A DNA stretch of 64,000 nt from Siphonodentalium dalli (Eukaryota; Mollusca; Scaphopoda; Gadilida; Siphonodentaliidae): NCBI GenBank assembly GCA_032622095.1, contig CP136064.1:143673954-143737953 (forward strand), written 5' to 3'. Positions 44,713 to 57,108 of this stretch are shown here, piece after piece. Made by a program: the position numbers and the translations under genes. The number at the start of each line of letters is the position of its first letter. Position 1 is the first letter of the stretch. Under the pieces are notes generated by a model. It had not been told where the DNA came from. It saw only the letters and a program-made list of their open reading frames with translations, and searched no databases.

Positions 44713-44922
44713 TTAAGTCTCGCTGTCCTTGCGACTAATGCCAGTAATGGGACTATCTTCGTCGGCTGGTTCGTGTAAATATGGGCCAATATTCAAACGC
44801 AAGCCATCAAAGGCATCTTCAGTATCTGCCATAGATGCAGTATCCTCCGCAACACGTAACTCGTCGTCATTTTCGTGATCAGAGTCACTTTCAAACGCGG
44901 AAATGCTGTGTGCAGAAGCCAT
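44713..44922 (-). CDS. Possible first exon or small acidic protein
   Basis: A 69-codon minus-strand frame starting MASAHSISAFESDSDHENDD, rich in Asp/Glu/Ser and ending 'GPYLHEPADEDSPITGIS...'. Low-complexity acidic N-termini followed by a 'PYxxEP' motif occur, as I recall, in invertebrate proteins annotated P2X7-like; that link is weak. CRE and E-box motifs lie 41-70 bp upstream of the ATG, a good arrangement for a real promoter. No convincing donor site was seen before the stop, so it may be complete or the remaining exons may be lost. Confidence 0.4.
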   Translation of the reverse strand: MASAHSISAFESDSDHENDDELRVAEDTASMADTEDAFDGLRLNIGPYLHEPADEDSPITGISRKDSET

Positions 44923-44962
44923 TTTTCGTAAACAGTTCGTCTGCGGGGGGTAAGTCCCACGT

Positions 44963-44991
44963 TGACGTCACGGATTTTGCGGTCACGTGAC
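44963..44991 (-). promoter_or_regulatory. CRE plus palindromic E-box upstream of acidic ORF
   Basis: TGACGTCA at 44963-44970 is a perfect CREB/ATF site. GTCACGTGAC at 44982-44991 is a perfect USF/TFE (CLEAR-type) site. Both are palindromic, 11 bp apart, and lie 41 and 60 bp upstream of the ATG at 44922 on the minus strand. Confidence 0.55.
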
Positions 44992-44999
44992 TCGAGCAA

Positions 45000-45990
45000 A
45001 ATCAGCTAAGAAATAATAATCGATTTTTTAAAGTCGCTAAAAACACGTTTATCGATAAAATTATATCTAATTTTTTATTGGATGTTATATTTGAACCTTA
45101 TTCACACCAAACTAGCCATATAACATTGAAATGATAAACATTTAACAGTTCCCATTTAATTAATTGTTATTATACATTTAAAATTTTTGGAAATGTGTTG
45201 TGTTGCTATCATTTAAGCAAGACAATTATCAAGTTACAGTAATAGTTACTTTTTTAACTAAATGAAAGTAGTATTATTTCCTAGACTGCAGCTTGGAAGA
45301 TACGTTTGTACAGTCTGAATCATGATGCATGTAACTTTTTAAGTTTAATTTGGTCACGGCTGTAATGTGGGTGTCCGCTAAAATAAACAATAAGGACTAA
45401 ATATATAAACAAAGGAGTTGCAAAAGCTTTTATTAATTAATGGCCTCCCTTAATTAATGCCAACATCACTGGTATAATCCGATTAAAGCAATAAACTTGA
45501 CATTATTTTATTTACGGAAGTCGGTCTCTTCAAAAAGTCTGACGCGGTCTCTTCAAAAAGTCCGACGCGTTACCGAAACGAACTTCCGAAGCGTACATAC
45601 TCTGATAATGTCGTAATTGTTTTATATCTGAAAAGCGGAACGGCGGTCTTTTAAGTTAATTAAAACATTTATTTGTGACACTCACGATGGTCAGTAACAA
45701 CACAGATGCGAACATCTCATCGTGTTTTCAGCGTGTCAAAACATTCGTGATTAACATTCATTACCGCAAAGGGAACAAAGGCGACGGAATAACAACACAA
45801 AACAATAGGTCATATTTTATTTTTTTATTTTAAACACTTGGGTCTTTGGCTCTGCATCGTCTGTTTCTTTTTGTGATGGCCGCCACAATTCATCTATATA
45901 CAGACATGTCCGGAAAAAAAACTAGAAAAAAAATTAAGAAAAAAAAAAAAAAAAAATTCCCCCTAAAATTGAAGGCGACGATAGGGCGAA
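45000..45990. other. Intergenic; short tandem repeat and A-run
   Basis: A 24-bp unit 'ggtctcttcaaaaagtc(t/c)gacgc' is repeated twice at about 45523-45570. An A-rich run lies at 45915-45957. No gene recognised. Confidence 0.45.
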
Positions 45991-45991
45991 G

Positions 45992-47985
45992 TCAGCGACA
46001 ATCTCGCCCGAGTCGCCTTGTGAGCTGAGGCCTGGTTTCCGTGTAAATACCAGACTGTGCGATAAATATATGGAAGATAGCCATGAACGCGATGAACGAT
46101 CCCAAAATAGTTATGACACGAACGAATCGGAACCTTCCTCTGAAATTTTGTGCGGAATCATATTGTTCTTTATCCTTTCCATTATTGCTACATCCACATG
46201 TCACTCGCATATGATCAAACCACCATGATTCACCACTCGAAACCGAATCTCCAGACATGACTCCATCCGACACGCGCTTGCCTCGTTCCACGTTCGGTAT
46301 AGCTCGATGTTCAATTGTGGAACTCAACGGTGCTGATACAAAGAATTCTGATTTGTCTTCAACATGAATTTTCAAATTTGCACAAGTATTAGCTGATCCC
46401 AGTTCCATACCGTTAACATGACAGAGCCAATTGGAACTTGTTTCTCCTCCAGATTTCAACAACTCGTGGTGTCCACGGATGCACAATCCAAACTGGTTCT
46501 CTAGTAATTGAAGATTTTCACACTCCTGTTTTAATTTTGGTAGGAGTATACAATTATCGGTACCGATTAATAAGTCGATTTTTCCTGCAGGTCGTTCAAC
46601 ATCAATAGGAGAAACACCACTGAATAATTTACTAATAGCAGAAAGATCAGACTCTCCAACATTTGCGGTAATCTCCTCCAACCCAAAAGCTTTCACATGC
46701 CAAACGTGTCCACGCTTATCAGTAAGAGGAATGGTGTAGAGTTTGCTTCTCACCAGTTCAGTTACATTGCCGACCTTAGTGATCATAAGTCAACGTCACG
46801 ACCTTGCAGACCAAATTCGCGTGCCATACGATGGGTCACAAGTGTCATATTAGCACCGGGATCCCAAAGTGTCCCAACCTTTCTCTGTTTATACTGGACT
46901 CGACTGAGCATCAGCATGCTTTTGCACAATAGTTCACCATCAACTATTTGAGCATTGCTATGTGATGAAACTGCCCTTGCTTTTATTTTATGAAGTGAAG
47001 GGTGATGTAGTTCTTGGCAAGAACCGGTAGACACACCATCAACTGTTCCACATGGTTGTTTGTGCATACATTCGGTAGTTTGGTGGTTCAACATAAGACA
47101 TATTTCACAGGCTCCGTTCTGTTTAACAATCTCCAATTTCGTGGCGATATCAAGCCTGGCGAATCCTACACATGATCCGATAGCATGAGAGTCACTACAG
47201 TGATACCAACACCTTCTGTACCTCGGTGACTGCATTTCGAAAGAGTCGGCTTGAGGATTTAATTTAGTATTAGAACTATTTCCTCGATTAGAAGCATCTA
47301 GCGACCCGATCTTGTCTGTGAGTTGTCGAATAATCTCTGAATTGTTGTGTATATGTTCGTTGAACGACTGAATCATGTCCGACAACTGTGAATTTTCCTT
47401 ATATTGTACATCCTTTGTCAAAGTATTGACTGATTTCCTGTCCACGTGCATGCGATTCGAATAACTTTGCATGTTCTCCATAGCGGATTTCTCCTCAATC
47501 AAAAACTCCATGAAATCAGAAAAATCTATAGCTAAATTCCCCTTCCTGTTCCATTGCTTCATCAGCGTCCATTCGTGTCTCTGAATCCTTGGTAGCAATC
47601 TTTCGATTTGGATGGTAACTGTAGAGTTGTTCATCTCTTGTCCCAGGTTAGCTTGTTTAAGGTCAAGCCAACAGCGCTCAACTACGTCCACCATGTGTAT
47701 GAAACTAGCACTATCACCATCAGGAATATCCTCCAACAATTCGATGTCGCGAATGATAACTTCTGTGAGTTTTTCTGGCATTCCGAATCTAGAATTAAGT
47801 CTATCGATCATCTTACTGTAATCTTCATCGACTCCAAGTACTGTGGAAAGTGCCCCACCTGAAAGACAACTTTTTACGCAAACAGATCTTCGCCGAAGTT
47901 AGGAACCATGTGTCTGCTAAAATCTCGTAGAAAACTAGGGTAGTCTCGAATATATGGTCCTCCAAAACTATAAACACACCACTAT
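45992..47985 (-). pseudogene. BEL/Pao gag-protease relic ending in a membrane segment
   Basis: Read on the minus strand. A fragment 'FGGPYIRDYPSFLRDFSRHM' (about 47973-47914) is followed by a stop and frame change near 47880. A 342-codon frame (47811-46783) then has DUF1759-type gag ('YSKMIDRLNSRFG', 'HEWTLMKQW'), a Cys/His region with spacing like BEL zinc fingers ('CWYHCSDSHAIGSC', 'CEICLMLNHQTTEC') and the protease start 'LWDPGANMTLVT'. The next frame (46786-45992, 264 codons) overlaps by ATGA and continues the DUF1758/A17 protease ('VWHVKAFGLEEI', 'IDLLIGTDNCILLP'). Instead of reverse transcriptase it runs into a novel tail with 'VTCGCSNNGKDKEQ' and a hydrophobic stretch near the C-terminus ('VITILGSFIAFMAIFHIFI'). 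No LTRs were found. Most likely a decayed, internally deleted copy. Confidence 0.75.
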
Positions 47986-47999
47986 TGAAATCAACTTAT

Positions 48000-49570
48000 C
48001 AAATAGTATACAGTATACCACAACAAATGTCACTAAAGAACACAGATGTATGCATCCCAATAGCACGGTGTCATATGAAGATCGAAACCAGCCGGGTGAA
48101 TTATCATCAGAATCGATAGTATTCCAATCAGTATCAGCTGAGTAAGTAAATGAAACAGAATCAATATCATTCACTCATGGTCTGTCTGGTATTCTAAGTA
48201 TGCATTCGTAACACTTACACGTTGGCGGGCATATTTGTGGCCGATATGAGTAGGAAAGTATGAAAGTTGTGTTCGAATTCAGTTGTCGACGGTGAAGGCG
48301 CGAAAGTTTGAGCGTATATCGTTCAGTTCGAAAATGTGGTCTTTACCAACGGTACCCACAACATCTTTACCAACGGTACCCACAACAACGCCAGCGATTT
48401 CAACGTAGTGATATGACATTCATTGAGCGTGAATCAGATCCACGTCTACTACACTTGTACGAATCCACATATAATTACATTGTTGATCCACAGTCGAAAC
48501 CGTTATGACTCCCATCACTCTCACAGCTATATACATATCGATTGCATCTGAACAGTATTGGAATATTCAATATCAGGAATGAAGGATTTGATTTCCGAGG
48601 AAATTTGGTCACAATTGAATCACGCTCTATCACCGCGTGATACACTGATAACAGGAACGAATATTGGTCGTTAACAGAATATACGACCACAACACAACTA
48701 TATAAAGCAAATTAAGTGATAAAACCATAAGATGATTTTTTTGTCATGTAGGTGCTTGGTGGGGGTGGGGGGAAGATATTACGACCCTGACATTTCCCCC
48801 ACCCACCCCAGGAACAAACAATCAAATGCGTGAATACAAAAAAATTGTCACTTTTTTTTTTTTAATTTAAATCTCAAAAAACATTTTTCTGGCCATTTCA
48901 GGACCAAACGATATCAAATGAGTGAAATTAGTTTTTAGTTTACATGGGGGGGGGGGGAGATATCCAGGGTGGGGGGGGGAGATATCCCCTGTTACACCGG
49001 GCTAGCATTTGTCATTTTAACTCCAAAATGTTGACCAAAAGTAGAAGAATATATTGCTGTTGGTTTAAAAACAATATATTTCCCACTAATTATTGGTTAG
49101 AGAATAAAACAAAATTTTGAACATGCATATTTATCAGTATATTTATAACTGTTGACAGCCTTTATTGATAGGTAAGGATCATCAACATCACTCGTATCAT
49201 ATAATATTGGGGTAAACTTCAGCGTTGAATTTATGTTCGCAAGCGATCCCGAGACAAAGTGACGATCATAAAATACTGTAGAGAGAATTCGAAACAGCTG
49301 CATGCAACAAGCTTCCTAATTTCCGGCGCATGGACAGACTATTATCACATATCTATTGCAATGTCGGACGTAGAATATTATAGATCAAAGGTGCCAAATT
49401 TTGAATATGGGAACGTGTACAGTAAATCTGCTGTTGAGACTTAGCCGAACAATGATTGTTCCAATCGATGAGACATCGAAAGTGTCCCGTTTTTCCGGCG
49501 AACCACATACTGTAACAGGAATTATAGAAGTAGAGAGATTCTGCTTGTAGCATTTGTATGGAGTGTAAAA
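48000..49570. other. Intergenic; homopolymer tracts, no gene seen
   Basis: 'ctttaccaacggtacccacaaca' is repeated in tandem at about 48342-48390, and G-runs lie at 48944-48980. A minus-strand frame at 47968-48174 has an acidic start and a hydrophobic stretch but no recognised family; it overlaps the start of the BEL relic. Confidence 0.4.
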
Positions 49571-49574
49571 TTTT

Positions 49575-50030
49575 AATTTTAAGAATTACAAAATAATTCC
49601 ATATAAAAAATATGGAAGTATAATTATAGAAGTAGAGAGATTCTGCTTGTAGCATTTGTATACGGAAATATACTGAATATCTAGATCAGAAACATGTTTT
49701 TAATATACGGTTACCGCGACCAGACAGTCGTATTTTGGGTTCCATCACAATCGTTTGTGCATCATACACACGGGTGACGATAAATATGGAAAGTTTACTG
49801 CATGCATCAATGATTGCTACCAATGAAATGTTTATCTATACATTTCTGGGAAATATGGCGATCAGTCGACCGAAATTCTAGTCGACGTCGACTAGTTGAC
49901 TAATTGTTTCAACACTAATACACACTCACAATCCTTACACTCCATACAAATGCTACAAGCAGAATCTCTCTACTTCTATAATTATACTTCCATATTTTTT
50001 ATATGGAATTATTTTGTAATTCTTAAAATT
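49575..50030. repeat. Perfect 87-bp inverted repeat around a 282-bp loop
   Basis: 49575-49661 and 49944-50030 are exact reverse complements (landmark 'agagagattctgcttgtagc'). A direct partial copy of the same sequence lies at 49512-49572. Perfect identity over 87 bp suggests recent origin or gene conversion. No clear target duplication. Confidence 0.8.
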
Positions 50031-50504
50031 CTCCAGCACTGAGATATCAGGAACTGTAAGGGCTTGAATTTGGCATGCTTATGTGTCTGCCTTGCAGAGT
50101 TATCTCCCTTTAATGCAAAAAAAATGGGGTTGTTATATCTCAGAAAGTAACAACTGGAGAAGTTTCGGTCAGTGCCAGATTCAGGGATATGATCAAGAGG
50201 AGGGGAACCAAAATTTGTAAAAAATATTTTGTAGCTGAGTCCTTACCAATCTTTGAGGCACCTCCTGAATATTTTAAAGATCCTACTGTTCAAATTTGTT
50301 TCGATCCGACAAAAAATGTCAGAGTTTTAAGGGCCCTCAAACATTGATATTTGGACTATTGAAAGTGCCTTGTGTCTCTATCTCCTCCGAAACTAATGAA
50401 TCTAGGTCAATAATTGATATGCAGTTTTATTGGAAATGATGGTATGAAGACATGGGGACCAGTTTGGTCATTGTTGAATAAGGGGCATGGTCAGGGAAGA
50501 CGGG

Positions 50505-52738
50505 GGGTCAAAGTGGGGCCAAATGTTTTGCTCTGATTGTCACCAAACTCGGAACATAAGGTCTCGATGAATCACCGATTACAAATATGAAAACGCTTCC
50601 CGAATCGCACAGTAAACACCAGAGTTATGGGAACTCAAACATTGATATTTTGGGGTAAACTACCTTGTGTCTATATCTCCTCCGAAACTATTGAATCTAG
50701 GTCAATAATTGATATGTTGTTTTATTGGAAATGATGGTATAAAGACATGAGACCAATCCGGTTAGTGTCGAATATGGGATGGGGTCAGGGGAGGGGGTCG
50801 ATTTGGGGCCAAATTTAGTTTTTGCTCCGATTGTCAACAAACATGGAATAAAAGGTCTCGATGAGTTTCTGATTACAAATATGAAAACAGTTCCCCAATC
50901 GCATGGTAAACACCAGAGTTAGGAGCCCTGAAACATTGATATTTTGGGCTAAAGTGCCTTGTGTCTCTATCTCCTCTGAAACTATTGAATCTAGGTCAAT
51001 ATTTGGTATTTTTTGGAAATGATGGTATAACAGGGTTTGCCCTATACTGGCACAGGCTGCATCAAAGGGACGCACTTTTGATGATAAAAAAAATCATTTT
51101 GAATCAGTATTTTCTAGTGCCAGTGAATTAGCATTCTGACAGACCCGGTTAATCTCCCGCTTTGCACATGAGTCTGCCGATTTGATCCTTAACACATGCA
51201 TATACCCCACAACCCTCATCTAATATAATGGTTTGGGCAAATACATGTACACGTAAAGACAAGTTAAATTTGCCATTGGTAACATACCAACAAGGAAGTC
51301 ATTTCATTTTGTAAGTCTCGTTCTTGTCTTGGCTGAGATTTTGTTGATGTCAGTGTGATCTATCTATTATATATTTTGGAAGATCTGTGTGTGTGTGTGT
51401 TCGCGATGGACTCGAACACGGCTGGACCGATTTCGACCAAACTTGGTACGGACACGTAATTCTACCCGGGAACGAACATGGGCCCGTCCATTTGTCTGTG
51501 TGGCGTCACCTTGACCTTCAAAACTCATATATCGGGATCCGCAGTGCTAACACGCCGGAATTTAGCACTGCGATGCAGGGAGGATAACTCTATATTCATA
51601 CGTTGACGAACGTAAGCAATTTGCAGGCAATTACGCATCGTGTATTTTCCCCAAAATTATAACATTTACAATATATATTGTTAATTTGCAGGCTATTAAG
51701 AATCGTGTATCTATCCCAAAATAAATCATTTACAATTTCTGATATATAAATTTTGTTACAGCTGATATTCTTAGGTCTATTGTCGATAGATTTATTTTTT
51801 GTATATTTACACCACGCATAGGCTCAAGTTGTTTACATTTACCCCGCGGGTCTGGAATCTCATCCAAGAATCCATTTAGCTGAAATGCTATTTCGCTGTT
51901 GGAATCTACCGGTGGCCCCAAACCGTCAATGCCAACAACATCGACATTGTTCAACTTTGACGGCGAGAAAATAATTAGTTAAAATTTCCTACACAATGCT
52001 AATTTATCTTTACGTTGAAGCTTGATAATTAACGAGCGTGTGTATATGAGGCGCGTTTATATACTTTAGTGGAAATCAAATCGGGTAAAACTGGCGGATT
52101 TTTACGGACGAAATTTGATACATAGGGTATCTCGGTATCCGCTGGGCCGATTTCCCGGTATCAGCTGGGCCAATTTCCACCATTTTTGGGGTGTTGGTGT
52201 TGGTAAACTGCCAGACGGATTTTGACGAAATTTGATACTTAGTGGTAATTGTTTCCAGGGAGTGTTTTGGGCGGGTCAAATCGTGACCCCACCTGACCTT
52301 CAAAATGGTCAATTCAATGTCAAAGCCCGGACGAAGTCCGGTCACCTTCTAGTTGTCTATATATCCTGCTTGGGCACCTCAATATACCAAGCAATTTCAG
52401 ATCCTTTTGCATATTTTAAATCGGCAACCCGTTGAGACTTTATATTCTTTATATATTTGAGAGTTATGGGTCTTACTTCCATAGGTGTTCATTACCTGTG
52501 ATTCTTGCAACTATGATAAGCTTGTGTTTGTAGTGGCCATTTGCGATTTAAATGATGTACATATATGTGTGCTGAAAATTCGGTTTTGATTTCATGCAAT
52601 GACTCGATAATGTTGATTTTAGCAGCTTGCCTTGTCCCGACTCCAGTCTATTCATCATGTACTAATAAACGACAATGAAGAGCCGATATATCGAAATGGG
52701 AAATTTACAATCTATTCAGGGGTTATATAAACAAATAC
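50505..52738 (+). repeat. Duplication block R1 (contains Helitron)
   Basis: 50505-51362 and 52353-52738 match 52742-53608 and 53609-53985. Removing the Helitron makes this block about 1.24 kb. It carries internal ~200-bp repeats ('ggtctcgatga', 'aaacaccagagtta', 'cttgtgtctctatctcctc'). Non-coding. Confidence 0.85.
51363..52352 (+). mobile_element. 990-bp non-autonomous Helitron
   Basis: Begins TC (TCTATTATATATTTTGG), ends CTAG. A hairpin CCGGAC-GAA-GTCCGG (52327-52341) lies 7 nt before the CTAG, and the element is inserted between A and T, all standard Helitron features. Sister copies at 53603-53620 and 55139-55156 read 'gatctattgtctatatatc' without it, giving an exact empty site. The interior has a GT microsatellite and a minus-strand 74-codon frame (51730-51954) with 'FLDEIPDPRGK', which could be a captured fragment. 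No Rep/helicase is encoded. Confidence 0.9.
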
Positions 52739-53144
52739 AGGGGGTCAAAGTGGGGCCAAATTTTTTGCTCTGATTGTCACCAAACTCGGAACATAAGGTC
52801 TCGATGAATCACTGATTACAAATATGAAAACGTTTCCCGAATCGCACAGTAAACACCAGAGTTATGGGAACTCAAACATTGATATTTTGGGGTAAACTGC
52901 CTTGTGTCTATATCTCCTCCGAAACTATTGAATCTAGGTCAATAATTGATATGTTGTTTTATTGGAAATGATGGTATAAAGACATGAGACCAATCTGGTT
53001 AGTGTCGAATATGGGATGGGGTCAGGGGAGGGGGTCGATTTGGGGCCAAATTTAGTTTTTGCTCCGATTGTCAACAAACACGGAATAAAAGGTCTCGATG
53101 AGTTTCTGATTACAAATATGAAAACGGTTTCCCAAATCGCATGG
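52739..53144 (+). repeat. Start of duplication block R2
   Basis: Matches the start of block R1 (50505 onward) at very high identity ('ccaaactcggaacataaggt') and runs directly into the 1,536-bp tandem units. Confidence 0.8.
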
Positions 53145-56100
53145 TAAACACCAGAGTTAGGAGCCCTGAAACATTGATATTTTGGGCTAAAGTGCCTTGT
53201 GTCTCTATCTCCTCTGAAACTATTGAATCTAGGTCAATATTTGGTATTTTTGGTTTTATTGGAAATGATGGTACAACAGGGTTTGCGCTATACTGGCACA
53301 GGCTGCATCAAAGGGACGCACTTTTGATGATAAAAAAAATCATTTTGAATCAGTATTTTCTAGTGCCAGTGAATTAGCATTCTGACAGACCCGGTTAATC
53401 TCCCACTTTGCACATGAGTCTGCCGATTTGATCCTTAACACATGCATATACCCCACAACCCTCATCTAATATAATGGTTTGGGCAAATACATGTACACGT
53501 AAAGACAAGTTAAATTTGCCATTACCAACATACCAACAAGGAAGTCATTTCATTTTGTAAGTCTCGTTCTTGTCTTGGCTGAGATTTTGTTGATGTCAGT
53601 GTGATCTATTGTCTATATATCAATATACCAAGCAATTTCAGAACCTTTTGCATATTTTAAATCGGCAACCCGTTGAGACTTTATATTCTTTATATATTTG
53701 AGAGTTATGGGTCTTACTTCCATAGGTGTTCATTACCTGTGATTCTTGCAACTATGATAAGCTTGTGTTTGTAGTGGCCATTTGCGATTTAAATGATGTA
53801 CATATGTGTGCTGAAAATTCGGTTTTGATTTCATGCAATGACTCGATAATGTTGATTTTAGCAGCTTGCCTTGTCCCGACTCCAGTCTATTCATCATGTC
53901 CTAATAAACGACAATGAAGAGCCGATATATCGAAATGGGAAATTTACAATCTATTCAGGGGTTATATAAACAATTACAGCTTTGACTTTCATCATCTATA
54001 AAATAATTTATGATCATGCATACATTCTGTGAAAAAATGACTGCCACATTGTAAACTGGGTATATTCATTCCCGCATGCTATACACGACATGGGACATCT
54101 GTTATTCGCGACCAGAATTTTTGTTGCTGTTCATACATTTTCAAATAATAAATATCGGTATGTGATTATTTGCATCTATTTTATTTCATTCCTGGTTTCA
54201 AATTTTAATGAACTTATTACTTAGAACATGTATCTAGATCTCCTCATGTGCAAGGAAATGAGGGTTTCTGGACATTAAATTAAAAAAAAATCACCTATGG
54301 CTAGCAGAACCATCATCGGCCAGTCATATCCAAGGGACCCAATATTTTTACCCCAGCAGAAACTTTCAGTATAAAGACATGAGACCCATTCAGTCAATGT
54401 CAAATAAGGGACGGAAGGGGGGAGCAGGGGTCAAAGTGAGGCCAAATTTAGTTTTTGCTCTGATCGTCACAGAATTATGGGCCTTCAAACATTGATATTT
54501 GGACTAGATTGTCTTGTCTCTATCCTCCGAAGCTATTGAATCTAGATAAATAATTGATGTTGTTTTATTGGAAATGATGGTACAAAGTCATGGGACCAGT
54601 TCGGTCAATGTCAGATAAGGGACAGGGGAGGAGCAGGTGTCATAGCGGGGCCATATTTAGTTTTTGCTGAAATTGCTTGGTAAACACCAGAGTTAGGAGC
54701 CCTGAAACATTGATATTTTGGGCTAAAGTGCCTTGTGTCTCTATCTCCTCTGAAACTATTGAATCTAGGTCAATATTTGGTATTTTTGGTTTTATTGGAA
54801 ATGATGGTACAACAGGGTTTGCGCTATACTGGCACAGGCTGCATCAAAGGGACGCACTTTTGATGATAAAAAAAATCATTTTGAATCAGTATTTTCTAGT
54901 GCCAGTGAATTAGCATTCTGACAGACCCGGTTAATCTCCCACTTTGCACATGAGTCTGCCGATTTGATCCTTAACACATGCATATACCCCACAACCCTCA
55001 TCTAATATAATGGTTTGGGCAAATACATGTACACGTAAAGACAAGTTAAATTTGCCATTACCAACATACCAACAAGGAAGTCATTTCATTTTGTAAGTCT
55101 CGTTCTTGTCTTGGCTGAGATTTTGTTGATGTCAGTGTGATCTATTGTCTATATATCAATATACCAAGCAATTTCAGAACCTTTTGCATATTTTAAATCG
55201 GCAACCCGTTGAGACTTTATATTCTTTATATATTTGAGAGTTATGGGTCTTACTTCCATAGGTGTTCATTACCTGTGATTCTTGCAACTATGATAAGCTT
55301 GTGTTTGTAGTGGCCATTTGCGATTTAAATGATGTACATATGTGTGCTGAAAATTCGGTTTTGATTTCATGCAATGACTCGATAATGTTGATTTTAGCAG
55401 CTTGCCTTGTCCCGACTCCAGTCTATTCATCATGTCCTAATAAACGACAATGAAGAGCCGATATATCGAAATGGGAAATTTACAATCTATTCAGGGGTTA
55501 TATAAACAAATACAGCTTTGACTTTCATCATCTATAAAATAATTTATGATCATGCATACATTCTGTGAAAAAATGACTGCCACATTGTAAACTGGGTATA
55601 TTCATTCCCGCATGCTATACATGACATGGGACATCTGTTATTCGCGACCAGAATTTTTGTTGCTGTTCATACATTTTCAAATAATAAATATCGGTATGTG
55701 ATTATTTGCATCTATTTTATTTCATTCCTGGTTTCAAATTTTAATGAACTTATTACTTAGAACATGTATCTAGATCTCCTCATGTGCAAGGAAATGAGGG
55801 TTTCTGGACATTAAATTAAAAAAAAATCACCTATGGCTAGCAGAACCATCATCGGCCAGTCATATCCAAGGGACCCAATATTTTTACCCCAGCAGAAACT
55901 TTCAGTATAAAGACATGAGACCCATTCAGTCAATGTCAAATAAGGGACGGAAGGGGGGAGCAGGGGTCAAAGTGAGGCCAAATTTAGTTTTTGCTCCGAT
56001 CGTCACAGAATTATGGGCCTTCAAACATTGATATTTGGACTAGATTGTCTTGTCTCTATCCTCCGAAGCTATTGAATCTAGATAAATAATTGATGTTGTT

Positions 56101-56216
56101 TTATTGGAAATGATGGTACAAAGTCATGGGACCAGTTCGGTCAATGTCAGATAAGGGACAGGGGAGGAGCAGGTGTCATAGCGGGGCCATATTTAGTTTT
56201 TGCTGAAATTGCTTGG
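53145..56216 (+). repeat. Near-identical 1,536-bp tandem duplication
   Basis: Unit 1 is 53145-54680 and unit 2 is 54681-56216, followed by a third start at 56217 that soon diverges. Landmarks (53145/54681/56217, 53726/55262) are spaced exactly 1,536 bp apart, so no indels have accumulated. I noticed only a few substitutions (for example 'caattacagc' versus 'caaatacagc'). Short ORFs repeated in both units have no domain and are not called genes. Confidence 0.9.
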
Positions 56217-56329
56217 TAAACACCAGAGTTATGGGCCTTTAAACATTGATATTTGGACTAGAGTGCATTGTGTCTCTATCTCCTCTGAAAGTAAAGATTC
56301 TAGGTCAATAGTTGTTATGCCGTTTTATC

Positions 56330-57000
56330 AGAAATGATGGTATGATGAATACATGGGACCAGTTTCATCAATGTCGCAAAATTTATTTTTTGCTCGGACG
56401 ATCATCACATGACGCAATGTTTGTAGTTTGTTGTCATGAATCGACATCCTTGATGTTGGCACATACTGTATTGCTTACTGAAGCTATTGCTGTTTTGTTC
56501 TGATATGTCAACTCTTTCTATTTTTTCTTTGGTTTGATGTTTTGAAGCATGAACATCACTGACAACCTATTTTTGAATGTGGGCAGCTTGCTAATTTTTT
56601 TTTTTTTTACAAAAATTAAGTTGATAGCAACTGAATAAGTATACTTTCATCAGTATAATATGTTTATCAAATGGGCAGGGAAGTGTCCAGGATCCCCGAT
56701 GGCAGTAAGATTGCAAAAGCGAACAGTAGATAGTCTCAACTGAATGGAATGAAATTTGGTATGTGGGTTTACTAGCACAAAATACAGGTGTGTTCGAATT
56801 CATGATCTGCACACCAATTTTTATCAGAGTTAAGTTATGGCCCTTTTTGTTGGATTTTGCATTAAATTTTCGTTTTCCGGATGATAACTAATAAGTTTGA
56901 ACAGAATGAAATCTGTTATGAGAGTTTAATAGCCAAAATACAGGTCAAGTTTGAAGTTGGGTTTTGCCCGCCAATTTCCACCTGAGTTATGGGCATTCGT
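56330..57000 (-). repeat. Unique sequence then pearl-like divergent monomers
   Basis: 56330-56700 shows no feature beyond a T-run at 56597-56609. 56700-57000 has two monomers of the subtype at 42.5 kb ('tttccggatgataacta', 'gagttatggg'). Confidence 0.6.
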
Positions 57001-57108
57001 TGGAATTACCACTGGCCTATTATTCCACTCCGTAGCGATGCTCTTGTCCTTCACTTCCATAAAATATCTTTCATAGTTTATTATTTTAACCCTTTACCCA
57101 ACAGAAGG

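Noticed and set aside
47862-47885. GT...AG stretch of 19 nt in the BEL relic that could be a tiny intron
   Set aside because: Removing it does not restore the gag reading frame, and 19 nt is far below functional intron size; a frameshift is simpler.
51730-51954. Captured ISAs1-type transposase fragment inside the Helitron ('FLDEIPDPRGK')
   Set aside because: Only a short motif matches from memory and no catalytic region follows; left as an open possibility, not called.
53141-55453. Identical ORFs repeated at 53141/54677 and 53726/55262
   Set aside because: They are identical only because the whole 1,536-bp unit is duplicated; no domain, codon bias or splice signals support coding.
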